Source: Bythopirellula sp965230685 (GTDB lineage Bacteria; Planctomycetota; Planctomycetia; Pirellulales; Lacipirellulaceae). Taken from it: a stretch of 64,000 bases of DNA. The first letter of the stretch is position 1. Each line of letters starts with the position of its first letter. Of the stretch, positions 56,901-63,765 are shown one piece after another. Under the pieces are notes generated by a model. That model searched no databases. It saw nothing but the letters and a program-made list of their open reading frames with translations, and was not told where the DNA came from. The stretch lies in NCBI GenBank assembly GCA_965230685.1, contig CBDDLO010000002.1, positions 2,542,001 through 2,606,000 of the forward strand. Direction: 5' to 3'. Position numbers and translations under genes: made by a program.

Positions 56901-57785
56901 TTCCACGGCGACTTCTTCGTTGGTGGTGTATTGCACGTCGATGGCCCCGGCGAGACGTGGTCACTCGGTAACGGCGGGAAGCTCCGGCTCGATAGTGGCG
57001 CAGGTTTGTCCGAGGTCCGTGGCGAGGCGATCCTTAATCAGGGCCTCATCTTCGGCGAGGGACGCCTCACTGCCAATACCGAAAACGGTTTCAATGGCCG
57101 CATCGATCCCGGCGATGGGGACAGCACGGGCCGACTGCAGTGGATCGATGCCGACCTGGCACTGGCGACCAACAGCACTGTCGTCTTCGACATCGGCGGC
57201 CGGGCGCTCGGCGCCAAATACGACCGCATCGACGCGCAGAACGTGACTGTTAATGGAGGTAACCTTGAGTTGGCTCTGTTTGACGACTATCTACCCGACC
57301 CAACGGACGTCTTTCGCGTGCTCAGTGCGAACACACTGAGTGGCGCATTTGATAACGTAACCAATGGCGCGCGGCTCGCCACCACCGACGGACTTGGCTC
57401 GTTTATCGTCAACTATGGCAATGCGAGCGCATTTGCAGAACATCAGGTTGTGCTTAGCGACTTTCTTGCCAGCACCAATCCCGCGGACTTGAACCTCGAC
57501 GGGTTTGTTGATGGCTTGGACCTTGGTATTTTGCTGGGCAATTGGGATGCGAATGTCAGTCCCAGCGAGGGAGAGCTAAATGGTGCTGCGCCAGTGGACG
57601 GGTTGGACCTGGGGATCTTGTTGGGCGCTTGGCGTCCCGCAGACGGATTGGCTACTTCAGTCCTATCAGTGCCGGAGACGGCGACCCTGGGAATGCTTCT
57701 GCTTGGGGCAACGGCATCGTTGTGCCTCCGACGTGGGAAACCCAGAGGAAAGCCCTCAAGGTCGATCGTATCGCACAGTGCTTAG
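51000..57785 (+). CDS. Giant triple-unit PEP-CTERM/dockerin-like surface protein
   Basis: This is a 2261-residue protein with three consecutive units, each an autotransporter-like beta-rich passenger, a dockerin-like pair and a PEP-CTERM signal. Unit 1: signal peptide 1-25, passenger to about 665, dockerin-like from 668 (DLNGDGFVDGLDLGILLSNF), PEP-CTERM at 729-751 (VPEPATWALLLLGAAAWLRR). A new signal-like segment starts at Met753 (MLGGIMLAAVIFSTACSS). Unit 2: dockerin-like from 1417, IPEPTSCVLLLLGSLVLLRR from 1478, then a hydrophobic stretch TLLVISLLSFACGPATAA. Unit 3: dockerin-like from 2163, VPETATLGMLLLGATASLCL at 2224 and the true C-terminus. Units 2 and 3 are clear paralogues (ALVNxGTISVG, ENGIV, FSGxMEIG). 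How the internal signals are handled is unknown. Confidence 0.92.
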   Translation: MHAKILAIRTAIAIALIAAATTALAQVDFRWNDSSGGAFNDPNNWNSAFPGSIPALASRAVFDLPNAYTVTFPGNPDLGTVSSVRQGNVTFDLQDNNYTLGDMFVGEFADNVAELTVENGTLNPINTILGETDPSVGVVIVGAGGKFDPNSFVIGNQGTGSLLIQDGGRATATSTRIGNELTGSGTLRVSGTDGSGNRSRFVDGSHILIGAQGHGELHISTGALVETNPNVAAEQADSIALFPAPGGGLGATGQVTIDGVAADGTPSTWTSTGPLLVGNLGGTAYAQGSMTITGGGKATHTKASLLGSSEAPSRVEIRGTDAADNPSKWTLTSGSLDLVGTVSVADGAALEQSNGGVNIGMLKDSTGKLTITGTSANGVRSHYTGTGYTVGNHGTGELIVSNGAIASSPGVRSGLFVGARSTSHGSVLITGKDALDNPATMIIGRNITIGDEGSASLTISDGGVMQTGFDDPLSFGFVGLRDTTDPSMADPASVLVTGTDSSWSHSRNLFVGGGAGGAGGSATMTIDDRATVDIGLTLKVWNTSELQVHGGSLHADVLELTSGSDLEFGIGGTQPHDAYGHVILTEDAMLDGNLELALLDDFLPTANNTFTFLDAIVVEGVFENVAPGARLLTEDGMGSFQVNYGADSLFEPSQIVLSDFEVNLIHEDLNGDGFVDGLDLGILLSNFNQTADPTGGELNGTAPVDGLDLGKLLGAWNPPDATLAVSRTVPEPATWALLLLGAAAWLRRGGSQMLGGIMLAAVIFSTACSSTKAALHTWHGSADLDWFNPGNWTPGLVPGDGDDVEVGPNTGGSPLNRVFLTADATSSPVDNVVLQANTNANLFLNGFQMKIDDNDAGRLEVGGSTSVVVPPVAANPNLVGLDVDEVEVFRSGTFSNLGRTVVNNALTTIPGGTVASVGLIELGGNPAFEHALVNNGTISVGLSTGAGELTLRAAPGTRLDLDGFGENGIVRATNDALLGTAAAKLIVDGPLADSFSGTMEIGRRDTIEFLNTWSMDGTLTFAGGDGGDAATLAGPSFFPVGGSSVRVASGTANFDVHLTMSGGDFIPEPGTTVNINEGATFGHFADLALSGGGVTLNVNSSVAILQQNPQLDATGSGSNTINVASGKFLRVAGNHFGEFNDRLNLRADSTLALEGDITFAADSTLDMNTTGVQLRVHDDAIINTDVDLDGLSPNHNLINVGRDGHLTINADIEPATDNTFDGFIANSGDLTVNTPDPLWTLGGPGALSLIPAGGSNPTVDGDPLHNHGVIRGSGRFLNLTRNLPGGEISPGVFVESAGRLSWEDSALHLFVDSTVEIQVGGTEPGVDYDRIDAADLVIAGGELSLELLDDFVPKSDEVFTVISAAGLTGTFDNIAPGDRLATTDGLGSFQVNYAVGSLFEPNQIVLSDFEANLLSADLNSDGLVDGLDLGILLGNFDQTADPSGGELNGTAPVDGLDLGILLGAWSPPSDTLAVTQAIPEPTSCVLLLLGSLVLLRRFRYGVLTLLVISLLSFACGPATAATIAWNGSDDQFWNNPLNWSTNSVPNDGDDAVINSSPFSIIRLKADASSSPVDSVTFGGGSNVTFNTNGHRLKVEGNGSSSDDGRLRIEEGARFFVNDVTADGSLPGLEARDIRVGFGGTFSNTGFTVVDRLLDVLPGGTVASSGLIEVGASANGAERETALVNDGTISVGTLGAGNLQIRAEGDALLDLDGVTENGIVLANTDNFVGTTGEAFLQVIGPLSDPFSGQMEIGVRDRVSLTEPWELDGTLRFQGGDDLGRAVLQNGAVTALDGANIQLASGEVLLAAPLTMNGGVFSAASGTKITFTTPAIFGPAADLELGDNMTININRDVHFQQPQIRLDGPDEGCNLITVAPDRLLQIDGDHFGEFNDTINLNRGSTLTLGGNFEFGSLATLNMSTGNVTINIGGFTRIRPDVDLEGQGSFTIVNVAPGAELRLDGNIADNAENRFHGDFFVGGVLHVDGPGETWSLGNGGKLRLDSGAGLSEVRGEAILNQGLIFGEGRLTANTENGFNGRIDPGDGDSTGRLQWIDADLALATNSTVVFDIGGRALGAKYDRIDAQNVTVNGGNLELALFDDYLPDPTDVFRVLSANTLSGAFDNVTNGARLATTDGLGSFIVNYGNASAFAEHQVVLSDFLASTNPADLNLDGFVDGLDLGILLGNWDANVSPSEGELNGAAPVDGLDLGILLGAWRPADGLATSVLSVPETATLGMLLLGATASLCLRRGKPRGKPSRSIVSHSA
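53244..53258 (+). promoter_or_regulatory. Ribosome-binding site and ATG inside the giant protein gene
   Basis: GGAGGAA at 53244-53250 lies 5 bases before an in-frame ATG (53256-53258) that begins the internal signal-like segment of unit 2 (Met753). This is an ideal spacing for independent translation starting at unit 2. No equivalent in-frame ATG with a ribosome site was found at the unit 2/3 join. Confidence 0.55.
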
Positions 57786-58035
57786 TGCTGCTGGTGGCAT
57801 TTGGCAGTGTGTCAATCAACCACTGTCGGAGGTAGTAGAGTTGCTGGGTTTGTTCTTCCCTTACGTGCTGTTGTTCTTGTCGCAACGTGCTTGAACGGGA
57901 ATCCAATGCTCTATTCAAGTGGGGCATCAAAGAGTTCACTGCACTTGGCTCTACGATTTCGCCAATCGCAATGATTGCTTGCTTCAGCTCCTCCGAGGCC
58001 CCGCAAGAGATTGCGGGTATATTAGTGGCATCGGT

Positions 58036-59245
58036 CTAGCCACTGCGCCGTGCCAGTCCGAGATAGGCCAGGGAGCCGAGCAGCCCCAGCACGATCCCCG
58101 TCGGCTCCGGGATCAACGACGGGTCGGGAGCGCCAAAAAGAAACGAGCCGTCATCGCCTGAGAGAACCATGTAGACGTGGCCGTCCACAGCGTAGGGGGT
58201 ACTGCTCTCTTCGAAATCAATGGTTCTAAGTTCAGGGAAGACGTCTTCAATCAACATTGCCCGGTCAGGGTGGTCTGCCGCCACCCCGGGGTAATAAACA
58301 TAAACATCATCAGAACGGGGGCTAACAATGGTAAAGTCACTTTGTGAGACTTGCGATATGCCGCGCCCTATGATTTCACCTTGTGGATCCAGGATCTCCA
58401 CAGGTGGGGAGTCACCAAGTATTGCAGTGGCTGGGACAGATATTCCTATGTTCAGGCCGTGTCCATCCCACCGATCTGAGATAGAGGTTCCAGAAGCTCC
58501 AGCATAGTTCCTTAGTATGCTTCGATTAAGGAATCCTTTCGGATCCCAAAGGGCTGCTCCGGTGCCGATTGTTCCAGGTATAAATGCACTGCCGACTGAA
58601 AAACCGCTGCCGGAAACCGCCAGAACTACAGACAGGTTGCCTCCATCCATTTCGGTGAGAGTGCCATCAAGGTTAAATTGCGCAGGAAGATCGGATTGCA
58701 CTCCTGTAACCCCATAGCCCTTGAGATTGCGGTCTAAGCCGACAACATTTGCGTTCGTTCCTTCTGCGTCATTTCCCCAATTCACCACAGGGCTTGTGGG
58801 GTTGGTCTAAGCGAAATAAAGAGGACGCTCGGTCGTTCGCCAAGTTAAAACGTGCGGCTGCGCAGAGCACCCCATCCGTTCCTTCAACAACTGTCCTGAC
58901 GCGTACAGGTGTTCCAAGCTCAGGATGTATCAGCTCAATAAATTTTTGGCTATCTGCTTCTACTTCCTAGATGCCAGTGTCTGTACTGATGTAAGTCGCG
59001 TCTCCAACAATGCTTGCTGGGACAAGCAGAGGTAAATCATCGTCAATTTGCGTGATTCCCAACGGAGGCAAGGCACAAGCAGATTGCGATAGGCTGCTTA
59101 GTGCAATTAACAGTAAGGCAGCTGCCAAGCATAGATGTCGGCAACCTCGATCAAATCGAGAACGACAGAATTTTCTTGCAGTCACACTGGTGTCACCTTG
59201 GGTTAGACAACGCATGAAAAAGCCTACTGAAACAAGCAATGGCAA
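58036..59245 (-). pseudogene. Disrupted PEP-CTERM protein gene
   Basis: Two minus-strand frames belong to one gene. The 5' part (59245 to 58967) encodes a signal peptide (HLCLAAALLLIALSSLSQSA) and ends at TAG 58969-58967. Reading past this TAG the same frame stays open to 58769, giving KFIELIHPELGTPVRVRTVV. The 3' part (frame open from 58806, first usable GTG 58788) encodes VVNWGNDAEGTNANVVGLDR through to IPEPTGIVLGLLGSLAYLGL and RRSG, a PEP-CTERM signal. One frameshift between 58772 and 58806 plus one nonsense codon would restore a protein of about 400 residues. Confidence 0.75.
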
Positions 59246-59664
59246 AATAGACGCATAAATCTATGTCGTGGACCAAAGTCGTAACCGTATTGCAACGAAC
59301 TCGGCCAGTAATCGTTTCGCCACTGATGTGATTCTTGCGCTTTTCTGAGCGACGGGTGCTGCTTTCTAACTCCGTCATTCTAACCACGCACCGGCAATGA
59401 TGCGAGCAAACCGCTATTATTGATCGCTGCGCGGCTAATGAAGCCGTGCCCCCGCCGGAAACGCCTTCCTCGTCAACAGAATCGTTTCCGGTGGGGGCTC
59501 GTTGTACGCGCAGTGATCAATAGGTCAATTCTTCCCACAGCCGTTGCTGAATTCTCGAACAATAGTGACACTATTTACACCCGTAATAGTTTGCACTGCC
59601 TGGTATGGGCTGTGTGGTGATTGCCTCTCCATTTAGCCGCTCGGCTTGACTTGCCGGCTGCAGG
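59246..59664. other. Intergenic region with structured element
   Basis: No gene recognised. It contains the two-helix element at 59418-59522. Confidence 0.4.
59418..59522. ncRNA. Two-helix structured element (possible RNA or miniature inverted repeat)
   Basis: An outer helix pairs 59418-59433 (TATTGATCGCTGCGCG) with 59507-59522. An inner helix pairs 59448-59463 (GCCCCCGCCGGAAACG) with 59483-59498. Each is 16 bp with a single mismatch, which is a G-T (G-U in RNA) pair in both cases. The asymmetric internal loop is 14 and 8 bases, the end loop 19 bases. No coding frame explains it. Type assignment is tentative. Confidence 0.4.
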
Positions 59665-59685
59665 TGTTGTCATATATTGCAACAC
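59664..59685. promoter_or_regulatory. Candidate operator of the toxin-antitoxin module
   Basis: A 22-base inverted repeat, GTGTTG and CAACAC separated by 10 bases, lies just upstream of the toxin remnant. Antitoxins with helix-turn-helix domains usually bind such palindromes to repress their own operon. Confidence 0.45.
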
Positions 59686-59701
59686 TTAGCAGGCAACGTT
59701 C

Positions 59702-59932
59702 ATACCCTACTACTTCTTTCTCTGGATCGACGCCAACTCGAGACATTTAGCTGAACATGGTGTTTCGCAAGAAGAGTTCGAGGCGATAGTTTGCGATCCT
59801 GATCGTGTCGAGCGTAGCCGCAGTAGTGGTCGGCTCATCGCGTTTGGTCAGCTCGACGGGAGAGAGCTTGCCTGCGTGGATGAATTTGCGGACAAAACGA
59901 CCATTTTTCCCATCACGGCCTACGAAGTTTGA
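59702..59932 (+). pseudogene. DUF4258/BrnT-like toxin, start codon lost
   Basis: An open frame encodes YFFLWIDANSRHLAEHGVSQ, then EEFEAIVCDPDRVERS, SGRLIAFGQLDGRELACV and IFPITAYEV before TGA. The WxDxNxxHxAEHGV start and the TAYEV end resemble small toxins of the DUF4258/BrnT kind. No ATG, GTG or TTG lies in frame between the preceding TAG (59687-59689) and the conserved region; an ATA at 59702 sits where a start would be expected. The gene is probably inactive or starts at a non-standard codon. Confidence 0.55.
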
Positions 59933-60058
59933 GGTGGAACCATGCCAAAGTGAATTGCCAAGCGACGCAAGGCCACTACCGCTGAGGCTAAACGAATCAA
60001 GGCCGCTATTAGGGACGAAAAGCAGTGCCAAGACGCAACACTGGCGCAGGCCCGCGAG

Positions 60059-60277
60059 ATGCGCGACGCTCATCGCTTGGCTAAACGGGTGATTGACCAG
60101 TTGCGTGCTGCTCGTGAGCGTCAGGGGCTCAGCCTGGCTGACATGAAGGACCGCACGGGCATGAGCCGCGAAGCAACCAATCGCCTGGAGAACCACGACG
60201 GTCCAAATCCGACCATCGCCACGTTGGTGCGATTGGCTTCAGCACTGGGCGTGAAACTCAATCTGAGTGTGCAGTAA
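60059..60277 (+). CDS. Helix-turn-helix (XRE) antitoxin-like protein, 5' part interrupted
   Basis: This is a 72-residue frame with an XRE HTH (LRAARERQGLSLADMKDRTG, then MSREATNRLENHDGPNPTIA). The full gene seems to begin at ATG 59942, 9 bases after the toxin stop. That frame reads Met-Pro-Lys then TGA (59951-59953), and afterwards stays open through IAKRRKATTAEAKRIKAAIR to the HTH. So the DNA-binding half may still be made from 60059, while the N-terminal toxin-binding part is lost unless the stop is read through. It ends overlapping the opposing cutA by 20 bases. Confidence 0.65.
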   Translation: MRDAHRLAKRVIDQLRAARERQGLSLADMKDRTGMSREATNRLENHDGPNPTIATLVRLASALGVKLNLSVQ

Positions 60278-60587
60278 GTTGCTCGTCGAGCCACTTAAGA
60301 TACGCTTCGCTGCCCGCTTCGATGGCAACAGCGATTACCTCAGGGCAGTCGTACGCATGTAGCCGACAGATTTCGGCTTCGACTTTTGGCAGCAGCGACC
60401 TTTGGGTTTTAATCAGGCACAACCATTCCTCGGCGTGCTCGATCTTGCCCTGCCAGCGGTAGATGCTTTTCACCTGCGGAACGATCTGCACACACGCAGC
60501 CAGGCGCTGCTCGACGAGCGCGTTGGCAATGGACTCCGCTTCGGCGGCAGTTGAAGTGGTGGTCGAAATTTGGAGGTGGTCGGTCAT
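60258..60587 (-). CDS. cutA: Divalent cation tolerance protein CutA
   Basis: This 109-residue CutA1 protein starts at ATG 60587, preceded by GGTGA; an in-frame ATG at 60605 adds six residues. Family landmarks are TTTSTAAEAESIANALVEQR, LAACVQIVPQVKSIYRWQGK and EEWLCLIKTQRSLLPKVEAE, followed by the YDCPEVIAVAI strand. CutA forms trimers and is linked to copper tolerance, though its biochemical role is unsettled. Length fits. Confidence 0.95.
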   Translation of the reverse strand: MTDHLQISTTTSTAAEAESIANALVEQRLAACVQIVPQVKSIYRWQGKIEHAEEWLCLIKTQRSLLPKVEAEICRLHAYDCPEVIAVAIEAGSEAYLKWLDEQLTAHSD

Positions 60588-60631
60588 GAAATCACCATTA
60601 AGCATGCAAGTAATTTATCGCTTGTGAGCTG

Positions 60632-60690
60632 TAGCGAGCCGGCTCGTCCTCAGGCTGACCGGGGGCGGGGACGCCTCGGCTCGCTTGGGG
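60632..60690. repeat. Dispersed repeat, copy 2
   Basis: TAGCGAGCC opens the copy, and GGGGACGCCTCGGCTCGCTT plus GGGG closes it. It aligns with 2173-2234. The ends AGCGAGCCG and CGGCTCGCT are exact complements, so it can fold as a hairpin between cutA and the hydrolase gene. Confidence 0.55.
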
Positions 60691-60711
60691 GATGTGCTTG
60701 TGAAATGGTCC

Positions 60712-61878
60712 TTACATTTCCCCATAAAACCGCTCGGCGATCTCGCCGCAGTGAAATGGTAGCCACTTCCGGCGGGTGTAGAGTGCGTGGCCGAACAGAT
60801 GGCGGTGGGGACGCCAATCGACTTTGGAGTAGTCTACCAAAAGCGTCGTGCCCTCGTCAGGAACGCGCAAACGCTGATACAGCCGGGGGACAATCGCTTC
60901 CCTGGGAATATCGTGCTGCAACAATTCATGAAGCCGCCGATCGGCTAGCAGCGTGCGCACTGCAATCGGCAGTGGGATGAAGTTAGTCCCTGCGATGCCA
61001 ATCTGTTGGACATAGTCGCCATCTTTGGCGCGGAGGGCACGCAGGGCTTTCAGCGGAATCGGTGCCAAATACTCTTCGCCCAGCGGCGGTGGGCGGTGAT
61101 GGACGAAGTGCAGCAAGTTGTCGTATCCAACGGCATTCCAACCGTAGCGAATGGGTGTGCCGAAGGTGACGATGTCGAGCTGGAGATGCCGCATCGGATG
61201 ATCGGCGTCGTTCAATAGATCGCGCACCCGCTGCCACGCCGGCATGTCGATCCCCTGCCGCACCCAAGCTTGGTAGTAGGACCGGGTGGCCTCAAAAAAC
61301 TGTGCGCGTGCTTGAGCCGTTGCGCCCAATAGTTGTGTCACCAGCGCCAAGACGTTCCCGCCGTGGCTGTGTCCCCACAGGAGAATTCGCCCCGGTTCTG
61401 CCACGTTGGAGTTCTCCGCCGTCCGTGCCAGTTCGTCAATCAGCCTCACCGCCCCATCGGCACGGGCAATGTGATTGTTTTGGCTCGACCAGTGAAACAA
61501 GGCGACGGGAATCGTGCGTCCCGCACCAGCTGAGAGGCCTATTTCCAAGTCCGTGGCAAAGCGGCGCGTGTAGTTGCCCGCTTCGCCGGTGAAAAGATCA
61601 ACAACCCTTTTGCCGCAGCCACTAAGCCAGCGGCTCACGCCCGGTGCGAATCGAGATAGCTCTGAGATCAATCCCAGAAAGTCGTTGCCTACGAAAGTGC
61701 CATGCACGCAGTAGATTGCCGAGACATTCGCGGCAGCGAATCGCTTTCCCGAACGCGCCAGCTGCTCGCCAAAATCAACCGACGCCGGGTCGGTCGGCGA
61801 CACTGCCGGTAACAAGTGGTACGGCAAAGTGGGGCGGGTGGATTGGTACGCTTGGTGTCGAAACGGGCTGGCTGACAT
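60712..61878 (-). CDS. Alpha/beta-hydrolase-like protein
   Basis: This 388-residue protein starts at ATG 61878; an in-frame ATG at 61908 is an alternative. It has the oxyanion-type YCVHGTFVG (about 56-64) and the nucleophile elbow WGHSHGG with Ser171, typical of lipase/esterase folds. FGTPIRYGWNAVGYDNLLHF resembles lipase strands. A C-terminal part (KVDWRPHRHLFGHALYTRRK) may hold the catalytic His. The start lies 104 bases inside the upstream metallophosphoesterase gene, and no strong ribosome site is seen, so translation is probably coupled. Substrate unknown. Confidence 0.75.
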   Translation of the reverse strand: MSASPFRHQAYQSTRPTLPYHLLPAVSPTDPASVDFGEQLARSGKRFAAANVSAIYCVHGTFVGNDFLGLISELSRFAPGVSRWLSGCGKRVVDLFTGEAGNYTRRFATDLEIGLSAGAGRTIPVALFHWSSQNNHIARADGAVRLIDELARTAENSNVAEPGRILLWGHSHGGNVLALVTQLLGATAQARAQFFEATRSYYQAWVRQGIDMPAWQRVRDLLNDADHPMRHLQLDIVTFGTPIRYGWNAVGYDNLLHFVHHRPPPLGEEYLAPIPLKALRALRAKDGDYVQQIGIAGTNFIPLPIAVRTLLADRRLHELLQHDIPREAIVPRLYQRLRVPDEGTTLLVDYSKVDWRPHRHLFGHALYTRRKWLPFHCGEIAERFYGEM

Positions 61879-63277
61879 GGGGCTTATGCTGCGTGTTGTT
61901 GGCCGCATCGACGCGATACTGGGGCGTGGCTAGTGGATGCAATCCTAGCGTGCCGCTCCATGTTTCATAAGGCCGGCCGTTGCGTTCATCGTCTTTGAAA
62001 AAAGCCAGGTACGTCATCGTATCCGCAGCGATGAATTCGTGTTCTCGCGGCGCGAACTGAGTTTGCGTATGGACGCGTCGCCAAGTTCCGGCATTGAAGT
62101 ACGCCTGGTGCAGCGCGTAGCCATCGGCATGGCTGGCATCGAGTGGCACCATCTCCGCTTGGTGGGTGTGCCCATACACAATGTGCTTCGCACGTCGGTT
62201 ACGGAAATCCTGTTCGGTAAGAGCGTGCTGGTAAAAAGAATCACCACTCACGCCGCGCATCTCAGCAATCCACTGTGCGATCCAACTCGCCCAGCCCACC
62301 GACAGGCGGCGGCTGAACTTCAGCGCTTTCTGCAGGCCATCGATAATGTCCACCGGGCACCACGTGTCGCGTTGTTGCACAAAGGGGTGATCCAAAAACT
62401 CGTCAGCCAGCGCGTCCCAGATTTTTTTCACTTCCTTCCGCACCGAAGGCTGCGGGCAGCAACGCTCGAGCAGCCCCTCGATCCACACGGGAATTAACAG
62501 CAGAGGCCGGATATTGTCGATCTCTCGCAGACCCATGATCGCGCTCTGGGGCAGATCGTTCCCCAGCTGCTGCGCGACTTGCACACCAAAGCGGTTCAGC
62601 AGTTCCAGCACAATCACATCGCCCAAGCTGCTCGCGTCGCGGTCGCCTTCAAAGTTGAACGGATCGAACACATCGCCGTGGCGGGCGAATACCTTGTGGC
62701 GGCGCATCACCTGAACAAGTTCGTTGCTTTCCCAAATTTCGTGCGGAAACGGCGCATCGGCGTAGGTGGCCAACCCCATGTGCGCGGCTATCTGCCGACG
62801 CAGCTGGTTGTAGTTTTCGCCGGGCAGATGAAAGAACCAATCGTGATTGCCGACCATGTAGTGGATTCGCACCGGCACGGATAGGCGATGGGCCAAATCG
62901 GGCTTTCCCTTGTTGGTCGTTGGCGGAATGGCGACGCCCTGTTCTCGCAGTTTTCGCAACTCACCCATCGCGTGGGAGTTGTGCTTCAGAATGTCGCCGG
63001 TGATTTTCGCGACTTGCTCGAACAGTGCTGGCGATTTCGTGTCATCCCAAGGACGAACCACACCGCTAAGCCATTGGGTGCTGCGTACTAAGTCCAGCGA
63101 ATCGCCCAGCAGTACCAAATCGACATGCTCGATGGGACGGTAGTTTCCGTCGCGGCGCTGCGAAGCATTGAACCCCAAGTCTGCCAGGCGCTCGGCGAGC
63201 AGCGCGAATGCACCCGGTGAAATGGTGGAACCACTTGTGCCATCGGTCAGGTGAAGATCGCTGATGATTACCAGCAT
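61775..63277 (-). CDS. Calcineurin-like metallophosphoesterase
   Basis: This 500-residue enzyme has all metallophosphoesterase blocks: ISDLHLTDG (Asp7, His9), LLGDSLDLV, MVGNHDWFFHL, and a late YGHTHQAEM. It is much longer than simple phosphodiesterases, with an inserted helical part (about 240-330) and a Pro-rich tail. The tail (about 465-500, HPPHFAVPLVTGSVADRPGV) lies in the region overlapping the hydrolase gene and may simply be read-through of that sequence. It could hydrolyse phosphodiesters or phosphomonoesters; substrate not evident. Confidence 0.88.
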   Translation of the reverse strand: MLVIISDLHLTDGTSGSTISPGAFALLAERLADLGFNASQRRDGNYRPIEHVDLVLLGDSLDLVRSTQWLSGVVRPWDDTKSPALFEQVAKITGDILKHNSHAMGELRKLREQGVAIPPTTNKGKPDLAHRLSVPVRIHYMVGNHDWFFHLPGENYNQLRRQIAAHMGLATYADAPFPHEIWESNELVQVMRRHKVFARHGDVFDPFNFEGDRDASSLGDVIVLELLNRFGVQVAQQLGNDLPQSAIMGLREIDNIRPLLLIPVWIEGLLERCCPQPSVRKEVKKIWDALADEFLDHPFVQQRDTWCPVDIIDGLQKALKFSRRLSVGWASWIAQWIAEMRGVSGDSFYQHALTEQDFRNRRAKHIVYGHTHQAEMVPLDASHADGYALHQAYFNAGTWRRVHTQTQFAPREHEFIAADTMTYLAFFKDDERNGRPYETWSGTLGLHPLATPQYRVDAANNTQHKPHVSQPVSTPSVPIHPPHFAVPLVTGSVADRPGVG

Positions 63278-63421
63278 GGTGCTATCTTGTTTGAACAGTT
63301 GGCAGTCAATCGCGCACGAGGTACGCGCAGAGATCAGTTGATCTCTAATGTCATCGGAACGATCTGGGGGGAGGTTGAGGATTTTTAGGAATGTGACGTC
63401 GCTCGCTGGAACTAGCGCATG

Positions 63422-63458
63422 AAAAATCGCCTGCTAGCTTTTCGAAGCTAGCAGGCGA
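63422..63458 (-). terminator. Rho-independent terminator of the small secreted protein gene
   Basis: A 14-bp perfect stem (TCGCCTGCTAGCTT with AAGCTAGCAGGCGA) closes a four-base loop. On the minus strand it is followed by TTTTT (63422-63426 as A's on the plus strand). It sits 32 bases after the stop codon at 63490. Confidence 0.85.
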
Positions 63459-63489
63459 AGCGAGGTCTCATTGATTGGCTGCGGTGAGC

Positions 63490-63765
63490 TTACCAGCCGT
63501 AGTAACCGCCACCGACGCTCACACTGACGCCCGGTCTGTAGACGGGGGCGGAGTAAACAACCGGTCGGGCGTAAACAACTGGCCGGCGGCGGACGATGGG
63601 GCCAGCAACCACACGACGGGCAACCGGATAGGGTGGCAATACGGTACGGGCCGCAATGCGTCGCACAGGTGCGACACGGCGAACGATCCAAGCATTGGCC
63701 TCGGCTGCGCTAACAGCCGTGAATCCGCATACCAACAAGGCAACTAGTGTCATTCTTTTGAACAT
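63490..63765 (-). CDS. Small secreted basic protein
   Basis: This 91-residue protein has AGGAGA before its ATG and a clear signal peptide (RMTLVALLVCGFTAVSAAEA). The mature part is rich in Arg, Val, Tyr and Pro with repeated RRV, PVVYA and PVY patterns, and ends GVSVSVGGGYYGW. Similar small Arg/Pro/Tyr-rich exported proteins are common in planctomycetes; function unknown. It has its own strong terminator, so it is probably well expressed. Confidence 0.8.
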   Translation of the reverse strand: MFKRMTLVALLVCGFTAVSAAEANAWIVRRVAPVRRIAARTVLPPYPVARRVVAGPIVRRRPVVYARPVVYSAPVYRPGVSVSVGGGYYGW

